A stretch of DNA of 64,000 nt, taken from Heterodera schachtii. Lineage: Eukaryota; Nematoda; Chromadorea; Rhabditida; Heteroderidae. Below are positions 48,201-60,000 of this stretch, piece by piece. The first letter of the stretch is position 1. Each line of letters begins with the position of its first letter. A model generated the notes under the pieces. It ran no database searches, was not told the origin of the DNA, and was given only the letters and a program-made list of their open reading frames with translations. The DNA lies in the NCBI GenBank assembly GCA_023374025.1, contig SIJG01000023.1, forward strand, positions 681,382 to 745,381, read 5' to 3'. The position numbers were made by a program, and so were the translations under genes.

Positions 48201-51200
48201 ATAGAAAAATATGATTAGCAACTATCATAAAAGATTAGTTGAGTATAATTTTAAAAATATTGTGGATACTTTTTCAAAAAAAAATTATATTTTTAAGGAA
48301 TTTCTATTGGTTCACAATAATGTAAATATGTATTTGAAATTTGTTTTTATTTGGGGTATTTATGGAAAATTCCTTAAAAGCTCAAAAAATCGCGAAATTT
48401 GTACGAACAAGTGTGAAAGGTCCAAAAACCCAGAAAAAAAAAACAATATTTACATGAAAACCCCTGAAAGTCGCAGCCCTGGTAATTAACTATGCTGACA
48501 CTTCTCTCTAATCCGCGATCAGCGTCGCCCTTAATGATTTAGCTAATTATGCTCTGTGTGTTTTGCTTTTTGTGTGGCATCCCATTGTGCACTCGAGGCG
48601 GCATTTACATATTTCATGCCATTGAAAATCTAAACTCCAATTGGAATTCATTCTTTCTGTCACTTATCCAAGTGTTGCTTGTGTGCCATGTTTATGGTAC
48701 GGTACATTAACTACAGTAATATACCGCGACTGTTTTAATTAATTAAATTAACCATAAAAAGGTGTGGACAAGTTTTTGGAAGATATTGCTGACATGCTGC
48801 GCATTCAAAAATTGCCATCAGTTGATTTCTTTTCGAGTCGTGAACATTTTATGTGGCGGTGAGAAAAATATAACAATTTTAATATATATAATAATAATAA
48901 ATTTTAAATTAAGAAAATTTATGCATATCATCGGACCAACAGGTTCTTACATAAAATGGATGTGGTCAATGTTTACACCAATTGTTCTTACGGTGATCAT
49001 GATTATGATTAAAGAAATTTTTAAGTAAAATCACAGAAATTTTTTGAATAAAATCAGAAAATTTATAAAAAAAAGTCCACTTTAAAAAAAATAATATTAA
49101 TTTCATTCCGAAAATTTAAATCATTTTTTCCATATTATTTATGCTTTAGATGCTTTTGATCGCTTCCATTTTGGACTATGAACGTGTAACATTCAATGGC
49201 ATCATATTACCCATTGAATATGAATTGATTGCATGGATTGTGATGATCGGACCACTGTTGATTGTGCCTGGTACAGCAATTTACAACATTTGGGATGCAA
49301 GGCGAAAAAATAAAGTAAAAAATATTTATTAATTTTTAAATAATTTTTATTGTAATTAAACGAATTTTTTTTATTAGCCATTAAAAAGCGTGTTTAATGG
49401 AAGCTTTCGTAAACGTGAATTGGATGATGAGGAGAGTAAGCAGCCAAAGCATACCCAACAACAAGAAGGCGGTCTATACGATGTAATTATAATAAAAATT
49501 TTAAATAATATATTTACTAATATTATTTTTTTATCCGGACCCGGATTCTCAATTTTAGAAGAAAAATTGAATTGAATTTTTAAAACCCACATTTAAATAT
49601 CAAAAATTATTAAATGTTTTTCGTTGGCTTTGTATATATTTAAACTGAAATTCGACCTTTCGACTTTTTGTTCCATTCGTTCTGGGTTCAGTGGCAGCTG
49701 GAACGGATAAGCATGAAAACATTCACCCAAAACAGGAGGCTTTAGGAAGTCGCAAAATTTTCGGCGCCAAATAAGCTATGCCATTTTAGTGCCAATTTTT
49801 GTTTTATGTTTTCATTTTCAGTACATTGATCCGTTGTCGAGAGGTGCTTCGACAAAATCCGGTGTTAATCGCATTAGCCGCCGATCGGGCATTATGCCGT
49901 GGCAAAATGAGCAGCAACTACAACAGAAACATTCTGCTTCAGTAATAATAGATGATGATCAAAAGTACCAACAAGTTCGGGAGCGTTTACGACGATGGAC
50001 CGAGGAGGAGGGCAGCAGTTCAATTGGCATTCAACGGAGTTTGAGTAAATGGCTTTTTCAAATATTTCTAATCATTTACTCAAATATTTTATTGCGTTAG
50101 TTTTCCAAATTTTTGAAGAATGAAAAGTTCAGCGATGCTAAATGCACCGCCGGAAATTTTTTGGATATAATTTATTAATGTATTTTGTACAAAAATAATC
50201 GTCTTTAATCTTTCAAACATCCGGCTTTTGTATGGGAATTTCATAGAAACTGTCGAAAAAATAAGATAAGACCCTCAAAATTGATCGGAAAAATCGATCA
50301 AAGTTCTGAAAAATCGATAAAATGACAAAATTTTAAAATTCATAAAAAAATTCCAAAATCATACTAGAGGATAAACTTTTTTTTAAATGTTCAGCAAAAA
50401 ATTTTATATTTCTTTTATTACCATTTTTGTGCCGTATAATGGCTTTTCCAAAAAAAATATGTATTTTTAAATAATGAATTTAATTGTTTCTTCCACACTC
50501 TCTCTGTCTTGAGTCATAGGAAATTTCAGTCTCGAACAACACGATAAAATAGCCGCAAGATTAAAACGCTAATTGCAATAATAATTATTGTGATTTTCAA
50601 GCTGATCGGCCCGAAATTGAAGATGACAGTGCTGAAGAAAATCTTGAGGATGAAAGCCATGACAATCGAATGCCGGGCCGTATCCGAGAATGGCATCAGC
50701 AACAGTTGCACGGCATTGCCGTGTCGTCATCATCCTCGCCCACCCCGCCACCACTTGACTACCAATGCTATCAGCAGCAGCAAAAGCTCACCGATACAAG
50801 CATCTCTGACAACCAAAGGTGGAGCAAGCAATAAATGTATTAAGCTGAAATATGTGTAAAAAATAAAATTACTATATTTTTATGCCATTATTTTTAATTA
50901 ATTTTCAACTTATGGTTGCTGCCCTACCTTCAAGGAGAGAAAAGTCGGGGATCGATAAAGGAAATTCCCCGAATTTTTTTAAGCATTTTTAATATTTTAC
51001 CAAGGCTTGGCACAACCAAAAAAAAATTGCCGGAATATTGAATTTTTCCTTTTAATCTTCCAATATTAAGCATCTAATTCATTTATGTTGCTGCGTTATT
51101 TTCCAAATTTAATGAAGAGTTGCGGAGACCTCTGCGCTGCTTCCTGGGAAAATTTTTTGTATTTAATTTAATTTTTGCCAGATTTTTGATCAATAATACA

Positions 51201-52108
51201 CATTTTTAATATTTTAGAAAATGCGAGTCGCCCTTCTTGTTTGGTCCACCTCCGATGCAGGCAATTTTGCCAGCAGAAAGCATTCATTCCGGCCACCCAA
51301 CAGATGCCGTTGACGACTGTCGTAATGAAGCGGCGGCCACTTCTGACATCATTAAGACCAAAATTGCGCGACAACATGGCGGCGGTGGCATTATTGGACA
51401 AAATGACAAAAACAAAAATTTGGGCATTCAAAGATTTGATCAGTCCTCCTCATCCGCCATTGAACTCGATGAGTTCGGCAAAAGTTGTCTTGGATCAGTC
51501 AGTGTGTTTAATGTCCCATTTCAACAACAACAACAACAACAACATCATGATCAACAGTTTTCACTGTCATCTCCCATCCGAACACAGCCAAATTGGAGAT
51601 CATCGGTTGGTAAAGTGCACTTCATTCTCCCTCTGTATTCATTTCTTCCCGTCTTTTCCCCGAAAATTTTATCTAAAAAAAAAATTTCAAACTTATTTCA
51701 TGAAAAAAAGATTAAAATTTTGAAAAAATTTTCACTTACTACTTTTTCGATTTGAAAAACTTAATAATTCTTCATAAAATTTTGAAAAAATCGCTGAAAA
51801 AATTTTCAAAATTTTTAAAATGTAAATAATTTCCAGGTTTTTTTAAATTTAAGTTTGGTGATGATAGTATCAGAAAAAGCAATATTTTTGTTCAGTCTAC
51901 TTTTTAGGTTTAGTTTCATTTTCTTAGAAATTGATTTTTAAATATATTTTTCATTCTTTTGAAGCGTGTATAAGAAGCCAAAGCCTTATTCATTTAATGC
52001 TTTGATTTTATAATTATTTTTTATTTCAAAAAACAGAATTTAACACGGCAAAAATTGAAACGGCCACAGCCTATCACGCAAAGAATGACGAACAAAAATA
52101 ATGAATAA
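42207..52108 (+). CDS. SLC6/SNF sodium-dependent neurotransmitter or amino-acid symporter
   Basis: 28 exons, 1079 aa: 42207-42350, 42468-42547, 43068-43309, 43809-44042, 45151-45237, 45287-45334, 45502-45514, 45565-45673, 45781-45897, 46178-46195, 46264-46336, 46396-46472, 46782-46880, 46971-46994, 47040-47084, 47134-47168, 47504-47598, 47844-47973, 48027-48096, 48543-48696, 48762-48858, 48914-48992, 49150-49314, 49378-49482, 49822-50044, 50602-50818, 51218-51605, 52037-52108. A ~200-residue polar N-terminus precedes TM1: IEFFLSCLGFIVGGGNTLRFP (family consensus GNVWRFP). Then GFPLVYMHLTIGQYSG, SIYYIFYVAWGFYYLW, Cys-containing EL2, ISLIISWIIG, TATLPYFLLIILLLRSVSLEG, TM6 VFYSLGIDAGPLISM, ASFSRYRNNIYRD, GIPLCTRGG and KWMWSMFTP. 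The last ~335 residues are a low-complexity cytosolic tail with polyQ. Gly replaces the TM1 Asp of monoamine carriers, which suggests an amino-acid-like substrate. The junction after 45897 is the least certain. Confidence 0.9.
44176..45006. mobile_element. hAT-like MITE, 831 bp, TSD ACTATAAA
   Basis: Ends (A)TAGGGGGCTAT...TTGTATGG and CCATACAA...ATAGCCGCCCTTA are inverted. ACTATAAA lies at 44168-44175 and 45007-45014. It contains a direct repeat (GTTTACAGTTACCTTGACAA) at about 44249 and 44792 and two GC hairpins. It is in the intron between SNF exons 4 and 5. Confidence 0.85.
44331..44491. repeat. GC-rich hairpin repeat, copies 3 and 4
   Basis: Hairpins at 44331-44356 and 44466-44491, both with right arm GGCACCGCCGGACCC, about 110 bp apart inside the MITE at 44176-45006. 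Confidence 0.85.
48142..48481. mobile_element. Probable MITE, 340 bp, imperfect TSD
   Basis: Left TAGGGATGGGAATATATG and right GTCGCAGCCCTG are partly inverted. Flanks GTGATTAA and GTAATTAA match at 7 of 8. The inverse of its sequence resembles the 17551-18148 element. It is in SNF intron 19. Confidence 0.6.
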
Positions 52109-55100
52109 TAATTATATTTATAAAAGAAATATATAATTAAATATTTATTTATTTTATATTTATATATGCTTATTGTTAGATGAAATCTTCATTTCTTCCA
52201 TGTTGTTTCTGTTAATCCCCGAGTTTCCTCAAAGGTCACAACCCTTCCCATCACAGCACCTTCTCAAATTTCACTGGCAAAAGCATAAATGAATGATATT
52301 CATATAATGCACATTCAATTAATGTTGATGAGAGTCAAATTTTTTTGAATTTAACACAAAAATAAAAAATATTTCCATTTTTTCCCTAATCTTTGAGGCC
52401 TTGAGCGCGCAAAACATTACTTTTTAGTCCAGTAATTTACAGTAAGATTGATTATGACATTTATGAGAATTAAAAATAACTTTATTCTTCAAAAATGAAG
52501 CAGTTCATCCATTATACATATATGGTGAAGAGTGGGAAATCCTTGACAGCAAATTTTAGAGCCAAATTAGGACTCATTAAAGTGAGAGGTCACAGTTTTG
52601 CGCAGCTGTGCGATGGGAGAATAGAAAAGAGTTACTCCCTTTTTAAAATATGCAAATTTTTGGAAAAAAATATTTGCCATAAAATATTCTGTTAAGATAG
52701 ATATTTTTTAAGAAATATTATTCTACATACCTATATGAAATTCCGCCCCGAGAAGCCACCATCAGCAATATGCCGAGATAAAAATATTTCGGGACCCGGG
52801 AATCGGAATTCCCCCCGCCCGCCCCAAAAAACGGAAGTCGGAATTACGGGCCCTCCAAAAAAAATTGGGTCAGAATTCCAAACCAAAAAAGGTCGCAACT
52901 CGGACAATGCGTACCTATCCCTGATTTACACATATTTCTACATATTTCTGTATGCTCTATGCCCCACCCCCCTAAATTTCAAAAATAATTTGCATTTCTA
53001 TCGAAAAATCCTCAATTCCATTGATTTCCTAAACTGCCCCTCCCCCTCCTTTCGCTGCCTTTAAAACAGCGAAATGAATGGGGCATTTAGGGAAGCTTTA
53101 GGGGGCGGGGGGGGGACAGGTTCCCCCCCCCCCCCCCCCCCCCCCCCCCCGGCGTCGTTCCCCAATCCCAAGCGTCACCACCACCGCTCACTTATCTCAT
53201 TCAGCGGCAGAAGAATGACACACAACACATCCAACAACGCCTTTCTAAGCCCCAAACAAATCATGCAAATGCTAAAAGTTTCTTGCTGGCGCCACCACAA
53301 ACTTTTTTTTTCTTAACTTTTGATCGTTTATATGCATTCATTCTTTATAATTTATTTATGAATTAGGTCACTCGTCCTTATTTCTCGCTTGAATCGGGGC
53401 TTTCACTTATCCTTATTTCTTCAATTTTGTCCTTATTGTTTTCTTTATTTCTTTGATTTTATATAAATTAAAAGATAGTATTTTTAGCCTAAAATGGACC
53501 AAAATACTATTTAATTAATTTTAAAAAAGTGTCCCAAAATGCCCATTCTTGCACAAAATCTGAGAATAGTTGCACAAAAAAATGTTTATGTTGTCCACAA
53601 AATCTTATTTTTGACCAATGACATCCTAATTTTGGAAATATTTCGACAATCGGATAAAATTAACTGACAAAGAAAAAAGTTATGGCATTTCAAAATTGGC
53701 GGCGCCGAAACAGTCTGCGCCGAATTAACCCCGGCCCCTCCCTCCTCCGCCTTTTTTTTTACTGAGAACCTGACATTTTTTTTCATTTTCCCTCAAAAAA
53801 CGTTTAAATTTTGCGCACCTGTCATATTTTGTACGCGGATTCAGTGCTATTATTATAAAAGAGAAAATCCTTAACAGATGGGACGACTCAATTGCTTTTT
53901 GTCGGCATTTACTTAAATATCCCGCCCTCTGCCCATCCATTCTGGGCATTTTTGAGTATTTATAGAACAATTCAATTGAATTTTCCTAAAATAATAAGGA
54001 CACTTTTTTTTAAATATTTGGTATTTCATATCAAAAATAAATAGAAATTTTACGGTAATTGCCTAACTGTCTTTCTCTATTTCGGTGTTTTTTTAACCAT
54101 CTTCGGTATAACTATCTTTTATGTATGTATTTTCCAAGCAAATTTACGATTTGAATATGTGTATAAGAAATCGAGTTGCCAAATCTGCTGATTTTAGCAT
54201 AATTTTGCTGCTTTTCAAGGATTGCATGCCTAGTAAATGTTTCAATGTTTTACTTTTTATAAATCTTTTATTCATTTATTAAATTTATTGCACTCACAAA
54301 TCAAATTCACATTTAATTTACAATTTGGCATTTTTTCCGTTATTTGCGGTCGGCATTTTCTCTCAATATATATTTTTTTTGTTGGTGGTACCCCAAACCA
54401 TTTCTTCTCTCCCCCTTAAATTCTCTTCTGCTTCTGCTGACCTTGAGCCTATTTTTTGTGAACCGTCCGTCGTCCATCCATCGTCTTCAGTGTTCATCCG
54501 CATTTGGTCGATAGTGTTTGTCCTCCGAAAGATTGCTTCATATATAAATTTTTTGTTTACATTTATTTCATCGACCGACTGAATTTTTTCTGTTTTTTTC
54601 CAATCCAAAACCTCCGCTTGATTCACAAATTGTCAAGCTGCAGGGTACGAATTGAAAGCTGTGAAATTTGCCTGTAATCGACTTGATTTTGTTGAGAAAC
54701 CAATTTAAAAAACAGGGCTCCCAGATTAAATTTTCCAAATCAGCATTTTGTTGTCAAAATCTAAAAAATGTTCACAGATAATAATTCTATTTTTATATCC
54801 TCTGATGAAGCAAACAATTTTATTGCCCATATTTTACTAAAAAAACGGATGTATCGATGGGCGAGCACCGCCGGATATTATTTTAAAATTGATAGGACTT
54901 TTTGCGATTTAAAAAACGTTTTTTTAGGTTTATGCTACAGCAGAAAAAAAAACTAGAACTTCTGTGAAAAGTTAATTGAAAAATCAAAATATTTACATAC
55001 CTAATTACCCCTAATTTTTAAGGATTTGAATCAATTATTTTGCTTACAAATTAATATGATTAATACATGCAAAGGTGAATGGAGCTAAACCATCCATATC

Positions 55101-57085
55101 CATTATTAATCATTATCATTACGACAGTTTGTTCTTTTTTCGATGTACCAAAAAAATTTCCATTTTTATGCTTTTTCTTAAGCATAAAATGGTATATCAT
55201 TGTCATGCACATACATACATAATTGCTATTTGATCTTTTCGCGCCGCTGTATTTTGCAGTGTGACCACCATTATCTATATATGTTGTGTACAATCAACCG
55301 TTAATTGCCGTGTATTGATTGATCTTTGTGCCCTGAGGGCAAAATCCTGTCCGGTTTATTGCTCCGAATTGTCGTCCCTGTCCCCGTGTGCCCTTCCGTC
55401 ATCGGCGGCGGCGGCGAGTTATGTGCTGTGCTGTGTGCTTTTCATTTTGCCGTTATCTCGCGCACCATCTCCCCTGAGGCGTGCAATCATCATTGACTTG
55501 CTGGCTGCTGCTGCTGCGCTGTCCACCACTAAAAAATCATTAATTGTTAATTGCATGCTCACCTTTTCTCTTTCCCCCCCCCCCCCAAATATTTATGCAC
55601 ATCGGCAGCAACACAACACAGAAAGCTTTTCCTTTTTTTTTGTCTTCTTCAATGAATGCACACACACAAATTATATTTTCATTGTTTATTGCTTACAATT
55701 AGCCCCATAATTAATCTGATTAGACAAAATAATTTTTGTGGATTTGTTCGAAATTTAAAAATGTTTGACATACCCCTACCCTGTTTTTTTTAAATTTGCT
55801 CTTCGGCCACATTTTTTTTCATCCGCCGCGCTTTTTAAAAAGGGGTAGGAGGGCCCTGGCGCTGCCAATAGTGGTGCTGATCGAGACTTGAAAATTTACC
55901 GAGACTCGCTCCGAAACTCAAAGCCGAAATTCGAAAACCCGAGATTTTTCTCGAGCCTAGGACTTTTTCAGAAAATTTTCTTTACACTTAAAAATTGGTT
56001 AAAATTTATTTAAAAAGTGAATTTTCAGAGGATTTTTCTATAAATAACATTTAACGATTAATTAAAGCATAAATTTCCAAATTTTTCCTGAGATTGAGCT
56101 CAATTTACCATAAAATTTCTCTCATCAATTTTCATGGTTGAAGGATGGATGATTCAATTCCTTCCTCAACAATCCCCAAAAATCCTTTGTTCCACATCGT
56201 TGCATCATCATCCATCCCAAATGGCACGCAAATGAGTGGGCATTTTGGTTTAAGAATTGCTTCAAATTAAAAAAATCATCCAGCAATGTGCCAATGCCCC
56301 AATAAAATTTAGCTTTATTTTTTTATCAATTTTTAATTAATTCACTTAAATTTCGAAAATAATTCTTGACGGGATTGTTTTATTTTTAATAATTTTCTAT
56401 AGAATATTTACTACGGTTTTAAATTGATTTTAAATGATATGTTTAATGGTTGGCTCAGTTTCAACCATTTATAAATTTATTTAATTAAATTTTAAAAATG
56501 TTTCTTGTCTGGTTTTTTTTTATTTCTATAGAATATCACTTCAAAAAGCATTTTTTAATTATATATATAGATGATTATGATTGGCTCAGTTTCAACCATT
56601 TATCATGGAACTGTTAGCTTTCCAAAAAAGGGCATTGGGCGGATAGGGGGGGGGGGGGGGGGGGGCGGGAGCGCTTTTGGGTCGTCCGTCCCTCCGACCC
56701 CTCCTCATCCTTCCCCCCCGCCCCCCAATAACCCATCCATTTGCTCGCGATGGTACATTTGCTTCCCCACCACACATCAACCACTCACTCTTCATCCCAC
56801 AACAACCCCAAAAAGGGTCAAAGAACCCCAGTAGAAACCCCCCCCCCCCCATCCCATCCCTAACTGCTCCCCCCCCCCCCCCGCCCCTATTCATTTATAA
56901 GATGTTGTCGTCGTCCGGTCACAAAAGTTGGAACGGAAAATAGGCGAGAAATGTGGCTAAAGAAAAGAGAGCCAAATAAAAATTAATAATTATTAATATT
57001 TTCAATGTTTTAAATTTTCATTGTTCTACATAATTATATTGTATTTATTAAAAATTATTTACTTATTTTTCTTTGCAGAATAATA
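52109..57085. other. Long spacer between SNF and Skeletor-like genes
   Basis: No supported gene. It holds several homopolymer tracts: C runs at about 53123-53150, G runs at about 56645-56665 and C runs near 56840 and 56870. ORFs in and around them (Pro- or Gly-rich) are low complexity. Short ORFs at 52495-52695 (+) and 54363-54626 (-) have no recognisable family and no splice partners that I could find. Confidence 0.6.
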
Positions 57086-60000
57086 ATGTCAATTCTTGGG
57101 AATTTTTGTGCCATCGCATTACTGCAACTAATTGCTCAAAAATGCATTGGTCAGTTGGAAAATTTTTAAATAGTTTATTAATTTTTTTTTTATTGATATC
57201 CCTTTCTACAATTCTAACCGAACTCGAAACGAGTCGATAATTCGAAAAATAAAATTTTCGCAAGGTCAAAATCGGTGTCTGATTTGTGATCAGAAACTCG
57301 AAAAGCCCCGGGACAAATTTCCACGACCCAATAAAAAAAAATAAATTTCGAAAAAATGACCGATTTAAAGATTTAAACTAGCGTCAATTTTTTATAATTC
57401 CTCAAAAATAATTTATGAACTGTTTTGGATTTACGTACATTTTTTGTTATATGTCAATTATTTGTTCCCCTCTGATTTCTGTCGCTGACCCAAATTTTGC
57501 GCCGCTGGCGTGAAAAGAAACAAACGCATTGAACAATGAATGAATGTGCAAAGCACATTTGTACCACATTTGTGTTGCTGCGTTAAACTTTTTGTTGGTT
57601 ACAACATTACACAATGACAAAAAAAAGAAGAATGAATTGGATTACGCAAATTTAATTGTCCTTTTTTTTAACTCAACATGCTGACAAAAGACCATCCAGG
57701 ACAAAACTGGAAAAAAAGATTAAAATCAAAATAATAAAAATTTGTAGAGGCTAATGAGGATGGTCATATTTCGTAATTGATTTTGATTAAAAAACTAACT
57801 TTTATGGGATTTTGCTCTGCATTTAAAGGTATTAGTGTGGGTAGGCAGGCGTCAGAAGAAAATTATTGAAATTATGACTCCATTTCTTAATTGGTTTTGA
57901 CCAAAAAGGCCAATTTTGTCCGATTTTGAGATGAATTAACAAATATATTAAGAAATTTTTGGGTTGGTATAAGAAATTTAATGAAATTTCTTAAAGATAA
58001 AAATAGTTTCTCATTTTTTATTAGTTTTTTTAGCTCTTGTCATTTGGCTCTTTCACTACAATCTCAGTCCAAGACTTTTTTTCTTTATTTGATCTTTTGC
58101 GTATATAATTTTCTTAATCTAAGGTGTGCCCTTCTCGGACCCGTCGTCTCCGTCAGTGTCCTCATTCACATCAAATGTTGCTGCTAATGACGGTTCATCA
58201 TCATCATCATCAAATAACAACAACCACCTGCTGCACCATCATCAACAGCAGCTTAATCACCATGGTTCTGCTGCTGCTGCTACTGCTCACACAGCAAATC
58301 TCAACAATGACGCGGACACAAGCAAATGGGTGATCAACGGGTACACAACGGTGTACGGCACTTACATTGGCCCAATGCGATCGTCAATGGTCGGCACGAC
58401 AACAATGGCACAATCAGCAGCGAACAATAACATTGGCCACTTTTTTGCGGTCAATGAAAGTGTTGTGCAATGTGTGAACTGCACCTTTGCTGGTGATATT
58501 GGAGGTGCAGTTTTTGACTTTTTTTTTGGTCCTATTGGTTTAAACTGGATACAACAATAAAATTGGCCACGGTTCATCAATCAGGCCAGAGAATATTGAG
58601 CCTTTCTTTCATAGTGGTACGGACCAAAACAATTTTATGTCTAAAGAGTTTTCTCTATAATTTAGGAAAATTTAAAAAAATTTCGTTTATTTTTTTAAAA
58701 ATAAAACAAATATGGCCTAAAATGTTCGGAAAAAATTTCTTTTTTTTTTAGTTTTTTTGTCATAACTTTTTGAAATTTTTAGCTGAATTATATTTGATAG
58801 GATTTCTTTTTAAAATTAAATTTACTTTTTTAATACTAATTTTTATTTTATTTTCTTGTTCCTATACATAGAATAAATAATTTTTGTTTTCTTTTGTTAA
58901 AATAATTTTGTGGACATATGTATTCTTCTAACTTGTGTGTCTATTGTGTCTCAAATTTGCGCACCCAATTTGCTCAGGTCAAATTATTGACCTTAATTGT
59001 ATTGTGAATTGTTGTATAGAGATCCTTGACCTTGGGGCAGAACCGAAAAATTTTTTTTAACATTTTTAAATAGAAATATTTCTAAAATAACAATTCCAAA
59101 ATTAATTATTATTTATTACCAATTTTTTAATTATTCAATTTTTATTTTATTTTCATCCCAAAACCTTCAATCATTCCACTTCCCCATTCATTTCTTCTTC
59201 GTCTTTTGTTCATCCAACACAAAAATTGGGGTAGAAAAAAGAATTATCCCCCAAGGGGTGATCGTTATTGTTTGGTTGGGTTAAGGAAAAACTAAGAATA
59301 GTGGTGAAGAAAATGGAAAAAAAAACATCTGCCTCTCTTTTCAGTGTATTTCAATTTTGTTATTTGAATTTTGTTCATTATAAGTTTTAAATAAATGGAC
59401 AATTAATTATATTTTTAATTTTTACACCAATTTAATTTAATTTGAAAGGAAAAATGATAATATATTCCCATTAGGGCCCCGATTCTTTTTCACATTTTCA
59501 ATAAATATAAATCGAGGGGCTTTCCTTTCTTTCATTTTAGGCAAATGACAAATCAATCTTTATGAATGATGAATTACATTTTGGTGACGCTGTCACTGTT
59601 TAATCTCATAGAAGATAGATAACCATCTGGCAAAAAGAACCACAATTTAGACATAAAATTCATAAGAATAATTTTAGATTTTCTTATTAAAGCTTTTAAT
59701 TTTAATTTTTTAAGAAATTTTTAATTTTAAGTAATAATTTATTAGAGAATTTGTATAATATGCGCGAAAATTTACCATTTTTAAAGCCATTAAGAGGATT
59801 AGGAAATTAATTCCTGCTGACCTCTTTTGCAGCACTTCTTTTATGAACGGAGATTAAAGGAAATGCCGAAAAAGGCCATTTGCATATGGCATTTATACAT
59901 ATATTGAATGAATGAATCTTTCCCAAAAAATTTTAAAAAATAATTTAATTATTTGTTTAGACACATTCTTTTGGTTGGACCAATCTGAAGTTCCTACAAG

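Noticed and set aside
53074..53316. Pro-rich ORF in the spacer after the SNF gene
   Set aside because: Driven by a C homopolymer; no splice partners or domain.
55261..55710. 149-codon ORF upstream of the Skeletor-like gene
   Set aside because: Composition is Ser/Leu/Ala/Cys-rich low complexity without a recognisable family or flanking exons.
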